Assembly (NCBI GenBank): GCA_031363055.1
Contig: JANLTP010000089.1
Coordinates: forward strand, 1 to 24,056
Reading direction: 5' to 3'
DNA: 24,056 nucleotides
From: JANLTP01 sp031363055
GTDB lineage: Bacteria; Pseudomonadota; Gammaproteobacteria; Burkholderiales; Burkholderiaceae_E
The position numbers were made by a program, and so were the translations under genes. The notes under the pieces were generated by a model. That model was given only the letters and a program-made list of their open reading frames with translations, was not told the origin of the DNA and did no database searches. This document shows, one piece after another, positions 15,402-22,580 of this stretch. Position 1 is the stretch's first letter, and every line of letters begins with the position of its first letter.

Positions 15402-16262
15402 GATGGCCAGCAGGTCGAAGTGACCGACCCGCACGCGTAACCGACCGCCGCGCAATTGCCGTCTGCGCTCGGCTGCCCAGGCTTCAAACTCGATGGCCGC
15501 CGTCGGTTCCGCCCGCATCGCGATCTGGCAGTGGTTTGCAATCAAGGGTTCAATGATCTGGCGGGCGTTGCGCCGGCGCGCATCGAGTAGCCAGTCGCTG
15601 CGCGTTGTCGATACCCGATAGCCGGCGTGCACCAGTAGCCTATGCGCCACAGTCACTGCGGCGGACCCAAGCGCCACACCAAAGCCCTTGTCGCGCGTCT
15701 GATCGGAATTAAAACTAGACAAGATCTGCAGGTCTTGCGGATGACCGGGCTGCCAGCGCGAATGACCGTCATAGGTCAGCGCCAGCAAGAGCGCCGCGCG
15801 CGCACGTGCACAGCGCGTGATCAACTCGGTAAGCCAGGGCTCGGAAACGAGATCGATGAGTGCCGACGCGCTGACCAGATCGTTGGCCGTGAACTCGGGC
15901 CAGTTTGTCGGATCGGCAAGATCGGCCCTTAGATACTGAACGTGATCACAGCGCGGCGAACGATGCGTCGAACTTTGCGTCGAACTTTGCGTCGAACGGC
16001 GCGCGGCATCGAGCAAACACTGATCAGCGTCGAAGCCGCGCCAATCTGAAATCGGCGGCGTCATCAACGGCGCCAACCGAGCACGCAGGTAGCGCAGATT
16101 CGATCCTGTTCCGCAACCCATATCCAGCACCCGCGAGATCGGGTTCTGGTCGGTACTCAACTGTGCAGCAACCAGCGGCCAGTGGCGATCCCGCGCGATC
16201 GTATCGAAACGCTCGCGCGCTGCGAGCCAATGCTCACTGAAATTGGCCTCAGGCTCGATCAC
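15384..16262 (-). CDS. class I SAM-dependent methyltransferase in pterin-like cluster
   Basis: A 292-residue methyltransferase with motif I VLDMGCGTGSNLRYL (45-59) and an acidic motif-II position in GFDADQCLL (77-84). The N-terminal HWLAARERFDTIAR (11-24) resembles other methyltransferases of this gene context. The start is GTG 16262, overlapping the glycosyltransferase stop as GTGA, so the two are translationally coupled; it is the last gene of the minus operon. A low-complexity insert RRSTQSSTQSSTHRS (88-102) in the middle of the Rossmann domain is encoded by a 12-bp repeat. Its 3' end overlaps the convergent RibD-like gene by 18 bp. The methyl acceptor is unknown; a modified pterin or sugar is a guess from context. 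Confidence 0.88.
   Translation of the reverse strand: MIEPEANFSEHWLAARERFDTIARDRHWPLVAAQLSTDQNPISRVLDMGCGTGSNLRYLRARLAPLMTPPISDWRGFDADQCLLDAARRSTQSSTQSSTHRSPRCDHVQYLRADLADPTNWPEFTANDLVSASALIDLVSEPWLTELITRCARARAALLLALTYDGHSRWQPGHPQDLQILSSFNSDQTRDKGFGVALGSAAVTVAHRLLVHAGYRVSTTRSDWLLDARRRNARQIIEPLIANHCQIAMRAEPTAAIEFEAWAAERRRQLRGGRLRVRVGHFDLLAISENFS
15965..15999. repeat. 12-bp tandem repeat, nearly three copies, in-frame in the methyltransferase gene
   Basis: GCGTCGAACTTT at 15965-15976 and 15977-15988, then GCGTCGAACGG at 15989-15999. On the coding strand it creates the STQS-type repeats at residues 90-100. Confidence 0.9.
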
Positions 16263-17350
16263 GTCATTTCCCGAAGCTCGGTTCGCGGACCCAGCATCGG
16301 ATGCGCTCCGCCCTGACCCATCAACGCGCCACGCAATGCGTCGGCGGTATCCGCCCAGGACGGCAGATCGAGCGCAGCAGTTCGGGCAGCGTGCGCAAAA
16401 CGCTGACGCAGGGCATCATCAACGATCATCTCGGCCAACGCACGCTGCAGCGCGGCTACATCGCCCGGCGCGACCAGCCGCGCCGACTCAGCCGTCAATT
16501 GCGGCACCGCTGCTGCCGTGGTTCCGACGATCGGCAGGCCGGCACTGAGTGCCTCGGCGTAGGCCATGCCGTAACCTTCATAGTCGGAGGCCAACACGAA
16601 GAGGTCACCGTGCAGCCAGAGATCGTCGAGTGTCGAAGAGGCCAACTCGCCCAGCAGTTGTACACGATTGCCGAGCCCGAGTTCGCCGATTCGCGCGCGC
16701 ACGCTTTGTACGTGGACCGCATCACGATCGAGGCTGCCAACGCAGCGTAGTTGCCAGGGTAGAGTCGTCAGACCAGCCAGCGCTTCAAGCAGAACCCGAT
16801 GGCCCTTGCGCGGCACCAACGTTGCAACACACAACAACTGCAAAACAGACTGGCCCGAACCAGTGGCCCGTTCGCGCCGATCAGTGCCCGGTGGCGCGAC
16901 ATACACTTGATCGGCAGGCAGATCAAAATCGGACATCAAGCCAATAGCCGTCGTGCGGCTGGTCGCAATGACGCGACGGCAAGAGCGCAGCGCCGCTCGC
17001 TCACTGTCAAACAGTGCTTGCCGACGCTGCGGACCAAGCCCGCTTTCCCGATACAGCGGATGGTGTACCAGCGCGACCAGATCGAGGCGCTGCGCATGTT
17101 CGCGGACCTCGTCCGACAGCACCCCCAGCGCAAGACCGTCGATCAAGGTGATCTGATCGTCGGCTAGCGCACCCAGGACCTCAAGCGCCTCGGCGCGCGC
17201 GAGGCCATCAGGATCGGGGTAATGGCCCGGCAACAAATGCACCTGTACCGAATCGCCAGCCGCGCGCATGGCCTCGATCGTTCGGCGCGCGTAAGCAAAA
17301 CCGCCGGTTGCTGCATCGAGGTCATCAGGCAGCAGGAACGCCAGGTTCAT
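16259..17350 (-). CDS. GT4-family glycosyltransferase in pterin-like cluster
   Basis: A 363-residue GT-B glycosyltransferase. The N-terminal domain opens MNLAFLLPDDLDAATGGFAYARR, with a GGF acceptor-side loop. The C-terminal domain has VATLVPRKGHRVLLEAL (175-191) and the retaining GT4 E-x7-E motif, Glu258 to Glu266 in EGYGMAYAEALSAGLPIV. It should move a nucleotide-activated sugar onto an acceptor in the cytoplasm. ATG 17350 overlaps the stop of the PTPS-like gene as ATGA, and its own stop overlaps the methyltransferase start, so the three are made together. Given the neighbours the acceptor may be a pterin- or pyrimidine-like metabolite, as in cyanobacterial pteridine glycosyltransferases; that is inference. 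A lipid acceptor is the alternative. Confidence 0.9.
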   Translation of the reverse strand: MNLAFLLPDDLDAATGGFAYARRTIEAMRAAGDSVQVHLLPGHYPDPDGLARAEALEVLGALADDQITLIDGLALGVLSDEVREHAQRLDLVALVHHPLYRESGLGPQRRQALFDSERAALRSCRRVIATSRTTAIGLMSDFDLPADQVYVAPPGTDRRERATGSGQSVLQLLCVATLVPRKGHRVLLEALAGLTTLPWQLRCVGSLDRDAVHVQSVRARIGELGLGNRVQLLGELASSTLDDLWLHGDLFVLASDYEGYGMAYAEALSAGLPIVGTTAAAVPQLTAESARLVAPGDVAALQRALAEMIVDDALRQRFAHAARTAALDLPSWADTADALRGALMGQGGAHPMLGPRTELREMT

Positions 17351-17772
17351 GGCGTCGATAACAGTGCCTCATAAGCCGCCCAGGCCACATGCGACTCGTT
17401 CAGACAAACACGCATTGAATTCAGTGTGCAGCCGTCGGCGCCCAGCTCACCGTTTCGAATTCGGCCGGCGATTCGCTCGAAAATCACCTGTGCCAGGAAT
17501 TCGGTGGTCGTGTTGCGACCGGCGAACGCCGGCTCTTCATCGAGGTTACGGTAATTCAGCTCGCCCAGCACCGCTCGCAACAGGTTTGAGGCCAGTCCGA
17601 TGTCAACCACCAGGCCGTTGCAGTCGAGGACCGCGCGGCGAAACTCGACGTCAACCACATAGGTGGCGCCATGCATGCGTTGGGCCGGACCGAACACCTG
17701 CCCCTGAAAGCTGTGCGCAATCATGAAATGATCACGCACACTGAGGCTGAATCGCGCCGCGTTGGCATTCAC
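17347..17772 (-). CDS. 6-pyruvoyl-tetrahydropterin-synthase-like protein, divergent active site
   Basis: With the start at GTG 17772 (AGGAA seven bases upstream) this is a 141-residue single-domain PTPS/QueD-fold protein. Aligning by eye, FSLSVRDHFMIAHSF gives the first Zn-ligand His, and RMHGATYVVDVEF corresponds to the family's HGH-[NS]-[YF] motif but reads HGA, so one of three Zn ligands is Ala. The catalytic Cys four residues before that His in QueD is also absent (Ala there). Conserved tail residues remain (RNTTTEFLA, LNESHVAWAAYE). A standard QueD or PTPS reaction is therefore doubtful, yet the protein is intact and sits in a tight operon with glycosyl- and methyltransferases. It may bind or convert an unusual pterin-type intermediate. 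An upstream in-frame TTG (17814) would add 14 residues of repetitive sequence. Confidence 0.85.
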   Translation of the reverse strand: MNANAARFSLSVRDHFMIAHSFQGQVFGPAQRMHGATYVVDVEFRRAVLDCNGLVVDIGLASNLLRAVLGELNYRNLDEEPAFAGRNTTTEFLAQVIFERIAGRIRNGELGADGCTLNSMRVCLNESHVAWAAYEALLSTP

Positions 17773-17776
17773 CGTA

Positions 17777-17802
17777 GTTTCCTGTCCATGTTCGTTTCCT
17801 GT
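17777..17802. repeat. 17-bp-period direct repeat upstream of the PTPS-like gene
   Basis: GTTTCCTGT occurs at 17777-17785 and 17794-17802. On the coding strand this duplicates an ACAGGAAAC block that carries the AGGAA ribosome-binding sequence, so the gene has two potential Shine-Dalgarno copies 17 bp apart; only the proximal one is correctly spaced to GTG 17772. Confidence 0.6.
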
Positions 17803-17854
17803 TCCACGACGCAATTTTCGATCTGATCACATGCAATCGTCATTCCGTTCACAC

Positions 17855-18835
17855 TCAATAGTCAATCCGATCACACAGGCCGCCGCGCGTACCCTGAGCC
17901 AGCGACTGCATGAGTTCAGGCAGCGCCGAGAATTGCCAATGGCCGGTAATCAGCGCATCCAGCCTAGCATCGGTCAACAGACTCAACGCCAGCCGCATGC
18001 GGCGGCCGTGATCCCATCGGGCGCGTTGCCGAGTCGCGACCATCGCCACTTGTGAGCTAACGATATGCAAGCGCTTGACATGAAACGCTTCGCCCAGCGG
18101 CAGGCTGATTTCGGCGGCGCCGAACCAACTGAGCTCGATGACGCGCGCCTCGAAGCCGGCCAACGCCAGTGCCTGGCGCAGGCCGTCGTTCGAGCCGCTG
18201 GCGTGAAACACCAGATCGGCATCGGGTTCCGCCAAGCCGGGTGCGACGCAGCGCAGGCCCAGTTGCTGGCCGATGGCACGGCGCTCGGCCAGTGGCTCGA
18301 TCACTTCGACGGTGCAGCCGCGAACGCCCGCCGCCAGCCACGCTACCAACAGACCCACCACACCGGCACCGACCACGGCTACTCGGTCGCCCGGCAACAG
18401 CGCTGAATCCCAGAGGCCGTTCAGTGCCGTTTCCATGTTCGCGGCGAGTATCGCGCGCGCCGCCGGCAGATGCTCGGGCAGCGGATACACGGCCGAGGCA
18501 GGGACCACATATCGGTCCTGGTGCGGATACAGACAGAAGACGTCGCGACCGATCAAAGCCGGCGGGCCAAGCTGAATCCGACCAACATTGGCATATCCGT
18601 ATTTGACCGGTCCGGGCAAACTGCCAGCTTGAAACGGTGCACGCATGCGCTCGAATTCGCTGGCTGGCACACGGCCACGATAGATGAGCAATTCGGTGCC
18701 CCGGCTAACCGCACCGTGGCGGGCGTGGACCAGCACTTCGCCGGACGCTGGCTCGGCGATCGACTCGCGGACCAGCTCGCCCTGGCCGGGCGCCTGAATC
18801 CAGAATGCGTTGGCACTCGCACTGGCGACCGGCAT
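17855..18835 (-). CDS. MDR-superfamily (zinc-alcohol-dehydrogenase-like) dehydrogenase in pterin-like cluster
   Basis: A 326-residue medium-chain dehydrogenase/reductase. The GroES-like N-domain has GAVSRGTELLIYRG (41-54), where classical ADHs have the catalytic-Zn Cys, so zinc catalysis is unlikely. The Rossmann domain has VAVVGAGVVGLL (152-163). The AVSRGTE form resembles BchC-like and related NAD(P)-dependent dehydrogenases. I take ATG 18835 (MPVASASANAFWIQAP) rather than the longer frame from 18925, because the extra residues would overlap the divergent gene and a perfect TATAAT lies at 18870-18875. It is the first gene of the minus operon; the PTPS-like gene follows after 82 bp. It probably oxidises or reduces an alcohol or keto group on the pathway intermediate; the substrate is unknown. 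Confidence 0.87.
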   Translation of the reverse strand: MPVASASANAFWIQAPGQGELVRESIAEPASGEVLVHARHGAVSRGTELLIYRGRVPASEFERMRAPFQAGSLPGPVKYGYANVGRIQLGPPALIGRDVFCLYPHQDRYVVPASAVYPLPEHLPAARAILAANMETALNGLWDSALLPGDRVAVVGAGVVGLLVAWLAAGVRGCTVEVIEPLAERRAIGQQLGLRCVAPGLAEPDADLVFHASGSNDGLRQALALAGFEARVIELSWFGAAEISLPLGEAFHVKRLHIVSSQVAMVATRQRARWDHGRRMRLALSLLTDARLDALITGHWQFSALPELMQSLAQGTRGGLCDRIDY

Positions 18836-18869
18836 GGGGTGACAAGCTCTGGTAATGTGTTCGGTTTGG

Positions 18870-18875
18870 ATTATA
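18870..18875 (-). promoter_or_regulatory. candidate -10 box for the pterin-like operon
   Basis: The minus strand reads TATAAT exactly, about 35 bp upstream of ATG 18835. No good TTGACA match sits 16-18 bp upstream (CTGATC and TCTGAT are the nearest). The site lies in the 46-bp gap between the divergent MDR and phosphatidyltransferase genes, so both directions must share a very compact control region. Confidence 0.4.
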
Positions 18876-18881
18876 GGCGTG

Positions 18882-19751
18882 ATGACCGCACCGATCAGAA
18901 GCGCGCTCGAACTCACTGTTGGCAAGCCGGTCCTTTCGGCGGTTCAACGCGAAGCCGTCAGGTTCACCAGCGCGCTGGGTGCATTCGTGCTCATGGGCGC
19001 GGCTGCTCTTGGCGTTATTGGTATTGAACGTATGGGAGGTATTGGAGGTGTCGGTGGTGCCGTTGGTATTGGAAGTGTTGGACACTTCGGTCTGATTGGT
19101 TGCAGCGTCAGCATCGCGGTGTTTTTAAGCGGCTCGCTACTGGTGGTGCGAGCACTGAACGACGAGCTCAGCCGATATGGCGCCGCCAATCGGCTGACTC
19201 AAATTCGCCTGGCCATGGCAGCTTTGTTGTGCGGTCTGGCTTTGCAGAGCTTGGCGGACAGCATCGTACAAAGCATCACGCAAAGCATCGCTCAAATAGC
19301 AGCGCCCACGACCCTGTCGGACACCTGGTTCGTACTCGGACTTGCCACCGTCGCGGCGGCTTTGGACGCGCTTGACGGGCCATTGGCGCGTCGGCAGGAG
19401 CTGGCCAATGCGCTCGGAGCGCGCTTCGATATGGAAGTCGACGCATTCTTTCTGCTGGTGCTGTCGTTGCTCGCCTGGCAGTGCGATAAGTTGGGGCCAT
19501 GGATTGTGCTGGCCGGTGCGATGCGTTACGTCTTCGTCGCAGCCGCGTGGCTCTGGCCGCGACTGAACGCGCCTTTGCCACCGAGCCGTCGACGACAAAC
19601 GGCGTGTGTCATTCAGATTGTTGGCCTGCTGGTTGCGCTGCTACCGGGCCTCGGCTCGCCATCGACAACGCTGGCTGCTGGCTTCGGCCTGGCCGTACTG
19701 GCCGGGTCGTTCGCGATCGATATCGTCTGGCTGGCACGCAACCGCTCATGA
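18882..19751 (+). CDS. CDP-alcohol phosphatidyltransferase family membrane protein
   Basis: A 289-residue membrane protein with the full CDP-alcohol phosphotransferase signature D-x2-DG-x2-AR-x8-G-x3-D-x3-D: Asp162, Asp165-Gly166, Ala169-Arg170, Gly179, Asp183, Asp187. NRLTQIRL (103-110) is the usual pre-motif. It should swap CMP of a CDP-activated lipid or alcohol for a second alcohol, building a phospholipid headgroup. ATG 18882 (AGG four bases upstream) is preferred over the longer frame from 18855. Two oddities: a Gly/Val/Ile-rich stretch (about 51-67, MGGIGGVGGAVGIGSVG) and the four-residue repeats SIVQ-SITQ-SIAQ (127-138), both from repetitive DNA. Its stop overlaps the next gene's ATG (ATGA), so the two are coupled. 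The roughly 100-residue N-terminal part before the motif is longer than in PgsA or PssA. Confidence 0.9.
   Translation: MTAPIRSALELTVGKPVLSAVQREAVRFTSALGAFVLMGAAALGVIGIERMGGIGGVGGAVGIGSVGHFGLIGCSVSIAVFLSGSLLVVRALNDELSRYGAANRLTQIRLAMAALLCGLALQSLADSIVQSITQSIAQIAAPTTLSDTWFVLGLATVAAALDALDGPLARRQELANALGARFDMEVDAFFLLVLSLLAWQCDKLGPWIVLAGAMRYVFVAAAWLWPRLNAPLPPSRRRQTACVIQIVGLLVALLPGLGSPSTTLAAGFGLAVLAGSFAIDIVWLARNRS
19260..19295. repeat. 12-bp tandem repeat, three copies, in-frame in the phosphatidyltransferase gene
   Basis: Units AGCATCGTACAA, AGCATCACGCAA and AGCATCGCTCAA follow each other at 19260-19271, 19272-19283 and 19284-19295, encoding SIVQ, SITQ and SIAQ. Confidence 0.85.
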
Positions 19752-21472
19752 AGCGATTCGCCGTACTGCTCTCGGCCATCGCGCTGCTGGCCTTCATCCT
19801 GAGCTATGACAATAACTGGCCCGGCATTGGCGTCTGGCCGACCGCACGCGTCTCGATCGAAGCGCTGACGGTGATCGCGCTGGGAATTATGCTGATCGCG
19901 CGAACCGCCAGCAAGCGCGCTGCCCAGCGTCGACTGGCGTGGCTGTCGGCCCTGTTGGCAGCGATGGCTGTGCTGCACTATGTGGATGTCACCGTTTCGG
20001 GTCTGTTCGGTCGACCTTTGAATCTGTTCTGGGACGGCCCGCACCTGCCGGTGTTGCTGATGATGGCGGCCGTCAGCAGCCCGGTATGGCTGATTGCACT
20101 GACCATCGTCGGCATACCCTGCGCTTTGGTCGCCCTTTATGCGGGCTGCCATTGGGCATTGCGCACCGTTTGTACGGCCGCCGTCGTCTCGGGCGCAGGC
20201 CGTCGGATCGCCACCGGGTTGGCGACGGCGGCTGGACTCGCCGCGGTTGCGGCAGCGATAACTCCAGGTATCGTTCGCGAGTCGGTGGTCATGCCGCTGA
20301 CCCTGACCTACGGCAAACAGTTGTTGTTTGTAGCGGCCGTGTTCACCCCGGCGGCAACCGATCGCTTGCTGCCGGCCAGCCCGACGTTTACTGGCGGCCT
20401 GTCAGCCTTGAACGGCGTCGATGTGCTGATCGTGTTCTCCGAATCCTACGGTGCCGCAACCTTCGAAAACCCCGAGCTGGTTGCCGCGTTACGCGAGTCG
20501 CGCACAGACTTGCAACAGACCCTGGTCGCTACCGAACGATACGCGGCGTCGGCCTTGGTGGTGTCGCCAACGTTCGGCGGTGGCTCCTGGCTGGCGCACG
20601 CCGCCTTGCTTTCTGGCGTGGACATGCGCGAGCCGGACTACCACGCGCTGCTGCTCGCCTCGAAGCGGCCGACGCTCATCAAACATTTCCAATCCAACGG
20701 CTATCGCAGCGTGGCGCTCATGCCCGGCTTGCGGGCCGATTGGCCCGAGGGCGGTTTCTATGGATTTGATCAAATCTACGATGCGCGGGCGCTCGAATAT
20801 GGCGGACCGGACTTTGGCTTTTGGCGAATCCCTGATCAGTTTTCACTGGCGCGTCTGCACCGGCTGGAGCTTGCCCACCGCAGCGGCCCTCCGCGCTTGA
20901 TCGTATTTCCAACCATTACCAGCCACCTGCCCTTCGATCCGGTGCCGCCGCTCGCCCGCGACTGGTCGTTCCTGCGTGACGCTGAACTGGGTGCTGGATT
21001 TGCGAAGAGCCTCGATCAAACAGCACTCGCACGCGCTATGGCTCGCCGGTCGGATTGGCTGGCGCTTCGCGAACCGTATGTGCGCGCCATGGACTACTCG
21101 TTGCGCTGGCTGACCGGGTATCTGCGCGAGGCGGCGCCGCGAGACCTCGTGACCATTGTGATCGGCGATCATCAACCGGCGGCGACGGTGGTCGGGCGGG
21201 AGGCTGATCGCGCCGTGCCGATTCACGTGATCAGCCCATCGAAGGCACTGATCGAGCGATTCGTCAACGCCGGCTTCAGCCCCGGTCTGTTGCCGAAGCG
21301 CCCTGCCCTCGGGCTCATGCATGAACTGACGCCGTTATTGATCGAGATTTTCGACGCCTGTCAGCCGACCTCAGCCCGCGACCTGAGCAAATCCACCGTC
21401 AAGTCGCAAAGTTCAGGAAGTGACTGCGCGCAACCGCGCGTAAATGTCCCCGGAGCGCGAACCGGGGGCTAG
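19748..21472 (+). CDS. membrane sulfatase/LtaS-like alkaline-phosphatase-superfamily enzyme
   Basis: A 574-residue protein with about five N-terminal membrane spans (roughly 5-20, 35-52, 64-80, 100-137, 158-172), a further hydrophobic stretch around 188-200, and an extracytoplasmic alkaline-phosphatase-superfamily domain (about 220-535). Visible motifs: VLIVFSESYG (226-235, metal Glu232), FGGGSWLAHAALLSG (276-290), where LtaS has its Thr nucleophile and this protein has Gly-Ser (Ser280 candidate), a His in FPTITSHLPF (387-396), and VIGDHQPA (471-478; metal Asp474/His475). Members move or remove phospho- or sulfo-groups of envelope molecules. It starts inside the phosphatidyltransferase stop (ATGA), implying one lipid-linked process. 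The last roughly 35 residues (from TSARDLSKS) look like read-through sequence and the stop TAG overlaps the stop of the convergent FkbM gene. Substrate unknown. Confidence 0.87.
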   Translation: MKRFAVLLSAIALLAFILSYDNNWPGIGVWPTARVSIEALTVIALGIMLIARTASKRAAQRRLAWLSALLAAMAVLHYVDVTVSGLFGRPLNLFWDGPHLPVLLMMAAVSSPVWLIALTIVGIPCALVALYAGCHWALRTVCTAAVVSGAGRRIATGLATAAGLAAVAAAITPGIVRESVVMPLTLTYGKQLLFVAAVFTPAATDRLLPASPTFTGGLSALNGVDVLIVFSESYGAATFENPELVAALRESRTDLQQTLVATERYAASALVVSPTFGGGSWLAHAALLSGVDMREPDYHALLLASKRPTLIKHFQSNGYRSVALMPGLRADWPEGGFYGFDQIYDARALEYGGPDFGFWRIPDQFSLARLHRLELAHRSGPPRLIVFPTITSHLPFDPVPPLARDWSFLRDAELGAGFAKSLDQTALARAMARRSDWLALREPYVRAMDYSLRWLTGYLREAAPRDLVTIVIGDHQPAATVVGREADRAVPIHVISPSKALIERFVNAGFSPGLLPKRPALGLMHELTPLLIEIFDACQPTSARDLSKSTVKSQSSGSDCAQPRVNVPGARTGG

Positions 21473-21933
21473 CGCGCGTAATCGTTCGCGCATCGCGGGC
21501 GCACAGATCCAGCCTGGCTGATCGAATCGCTCAGCGTAGTGACCGCGACCTCGCTCTGCTCAGTCCAGGCCACCTGGGCAAAGCCCGGCTCCGCAGACAC
21601 TTGATCAATACAGGCAGCGCTCAGTGAGCTGACCGTTGGCGTGCGTGCGCTGACTCGCAGAATCGCTCGGCCCGGTGCCCGACCGACCGCCATCTGCAGT
21701 ACCGTGACGCCAGCATCACGACGGTGCAATGCCCGCAACAAACGTGCAAAGTCGGCCTGTGGCTCTACGGCCACCACACGGGCGCCCAACTGTCGCCAAC
21801 AGCGCGTGTGATTACCGACATGGGCACCGATATCGAAACATAAATCACCGACTGCGACGAACGATTCGTGGAAGCGTCGCAGGCGCGCTGCGCGACCGGG
21901 TATGCCGCGATAAATAGCCAACGAACGGGCCAT
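21469..21933 (-). CDS. FkbM-family methyltransferase, C-terminally truncated
   Basis: From ATG 21933 (MARSLAIYRGIPGRAARL) the protein is 154 residues; a TTG at 21957 is a possible alternative start. The N-terminal half is a clear FkbM-type SAM methyltransferase: DLCFDIGAHVGNHTR (motif I), VVAVEPQADFARLL, LQMAVGRAPGRAILRV, TVSSLS and VAVTTL. After VTTL the family continues with L-D-x-L-I and then K-I-D-V-E-G; here that block and roughly 80-100 following residues are missing and the frame ends in unrelated residues at the convergent sulfatase gene. The two stops share the CTAG at 21469-21472. So the 3' part seems deleted, and the enzyme is probably inactive. I could not find the missing motif in the other frames. 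It lies 28 bp after the cytochrome b561 stop. Confidence 0.7.
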   Translation of the reverse strand: MARSLAIYRGIPGRAARLRRFHESFVAVGDLCFDIGAHVGNHTRCWRQLGARVVAVEPQADFARLLRALHRRDAGVTVLQMAVGRAPGRAILRVSARTPTVSSLSAACIDQVSAEPGFAQVAWTEQSEVAVTTLSDSISQAGSVRPRCANDYAR

Positions 21934-21961
21934 ACCGCTGAGCCGGCCCAGATTCAAGCGT

Positions 21962-22525
21962 CTACTTTCGAAACGGCAACATGCGATCGGCCAGGCCAGT
22001 GCGCTCATAGACATGTTTCTTCAACACCAGACCGATATGCCAGGAAATCACAATCAAGGCGAGGTAGGAAAACACAATGTGCAAGCTCCAGACGATCCAC
22101 GACCAGGCCGGTTGTTTACCGATCGGGTTTGGCAGATCGATGATACCAAACAGCTTGATACCGTAGCCACCCGCCATGACAAACAGATAGCCCGTGACCG
22201 GCATGACAAACATCAACCAGTACAGCCAGGTTTCGAGCCGCGAGACAATCGCACGCTCCGGGTCGCTCAACGATGGATGCCACTCCGGCAAGCGGGTCGT
22301 GCGTCGCCAGATCAGACGCGCAATCGCCAGAGCAAACAGAATCAGGCCGACCGACTTGTGCCAGTTATAGTAAAAGTCGCCGTTCATGCCAAACGCCATA
22401 CCCTCACGGCCCAGGCGCGTCATGATGTTTGCGCCGATGAATTGGTAGACGAACAACACAAACACAGCCCAATGAAAAAACTTGCTGGCCAGGCCGTAAC
22501 GATTGGGAAGATTGGTCAAAGACAT
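21962..22525 (-). CDS. cytochrome b561 family protein
   Basis: A 187-residue, four-helix di-heme membrane protein of the bacterial CybB type, normal length. Four His in helix positions fit the two b-haems: His18 (KFFHWAVF), His56 (YYNWHKSVG), His149 (WSLHIVFSY) and His163 (VISWHIGLV). It transfers electrons between quinol and another acceptor in the inner membrane. ATG 22525 (MSLTNLPNRYGL) is chosen over the longer frame from 22639, whose extra 38 residues come from a GC-rich tandem repeat and look non-coding. The ribosome site is weak (GTGAAA). The truncated FkbM gene follows on the same strand. Confidence 0.93.
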   Translation of the reverse strand: MSLTNLPNRYGLASKFFHWAVFVLFVYQFIGANIMTRLGREGMAFGMNGDFYYNWHKSVGLILFALAIARLIWRRTTRLPEWHPSLSDPERAIVSRLETWLYWLMFVMPVTGYLFVMAGGYGIKLFGIIDLPNPIGKQPAWSWIVWSLHIVFSYLALIVISWHIGLVLKKHVYERTGLADRMLPFRK

Positions 22526-22540
22526 TTTCACATCATATAA

Positions 22541-22580
22541 CGGCCCGACGCGGCCCGACGCGCCCCGACGCGCCCCGACG
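22541..22580. repeat. 10-bp tandem repeat, four copies, in the cytochrome b561/acyl-CoA dehydrogenase spacer
   Basis: CGGCCCGACG at 22541-22550 and 22551-22560, then CGCCCCGACG at 22561-22570 and 22571-22580. The four units are exactly in register with one substitution splitting them into two pairs. It lies just upstream of the cytochrome gene (15 bp from its ATG), in the 234-bp divergent spacer 22526-22759; the rest of the spacer shows no feature I can assign. Confidence 0.92.

Noticed and set aside
17347..17814. Calling the PTPS-like gene queD (queuosine pathway)
   Set aside because: The catalytic Cys and the second His of HGH are missing and no queC, queE or queF neighbour is present.
22541..22580. 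CRISPR-like array
   Set aside because: The units are 10 bp and directly abutting with no spacers, and no cas genes are present.
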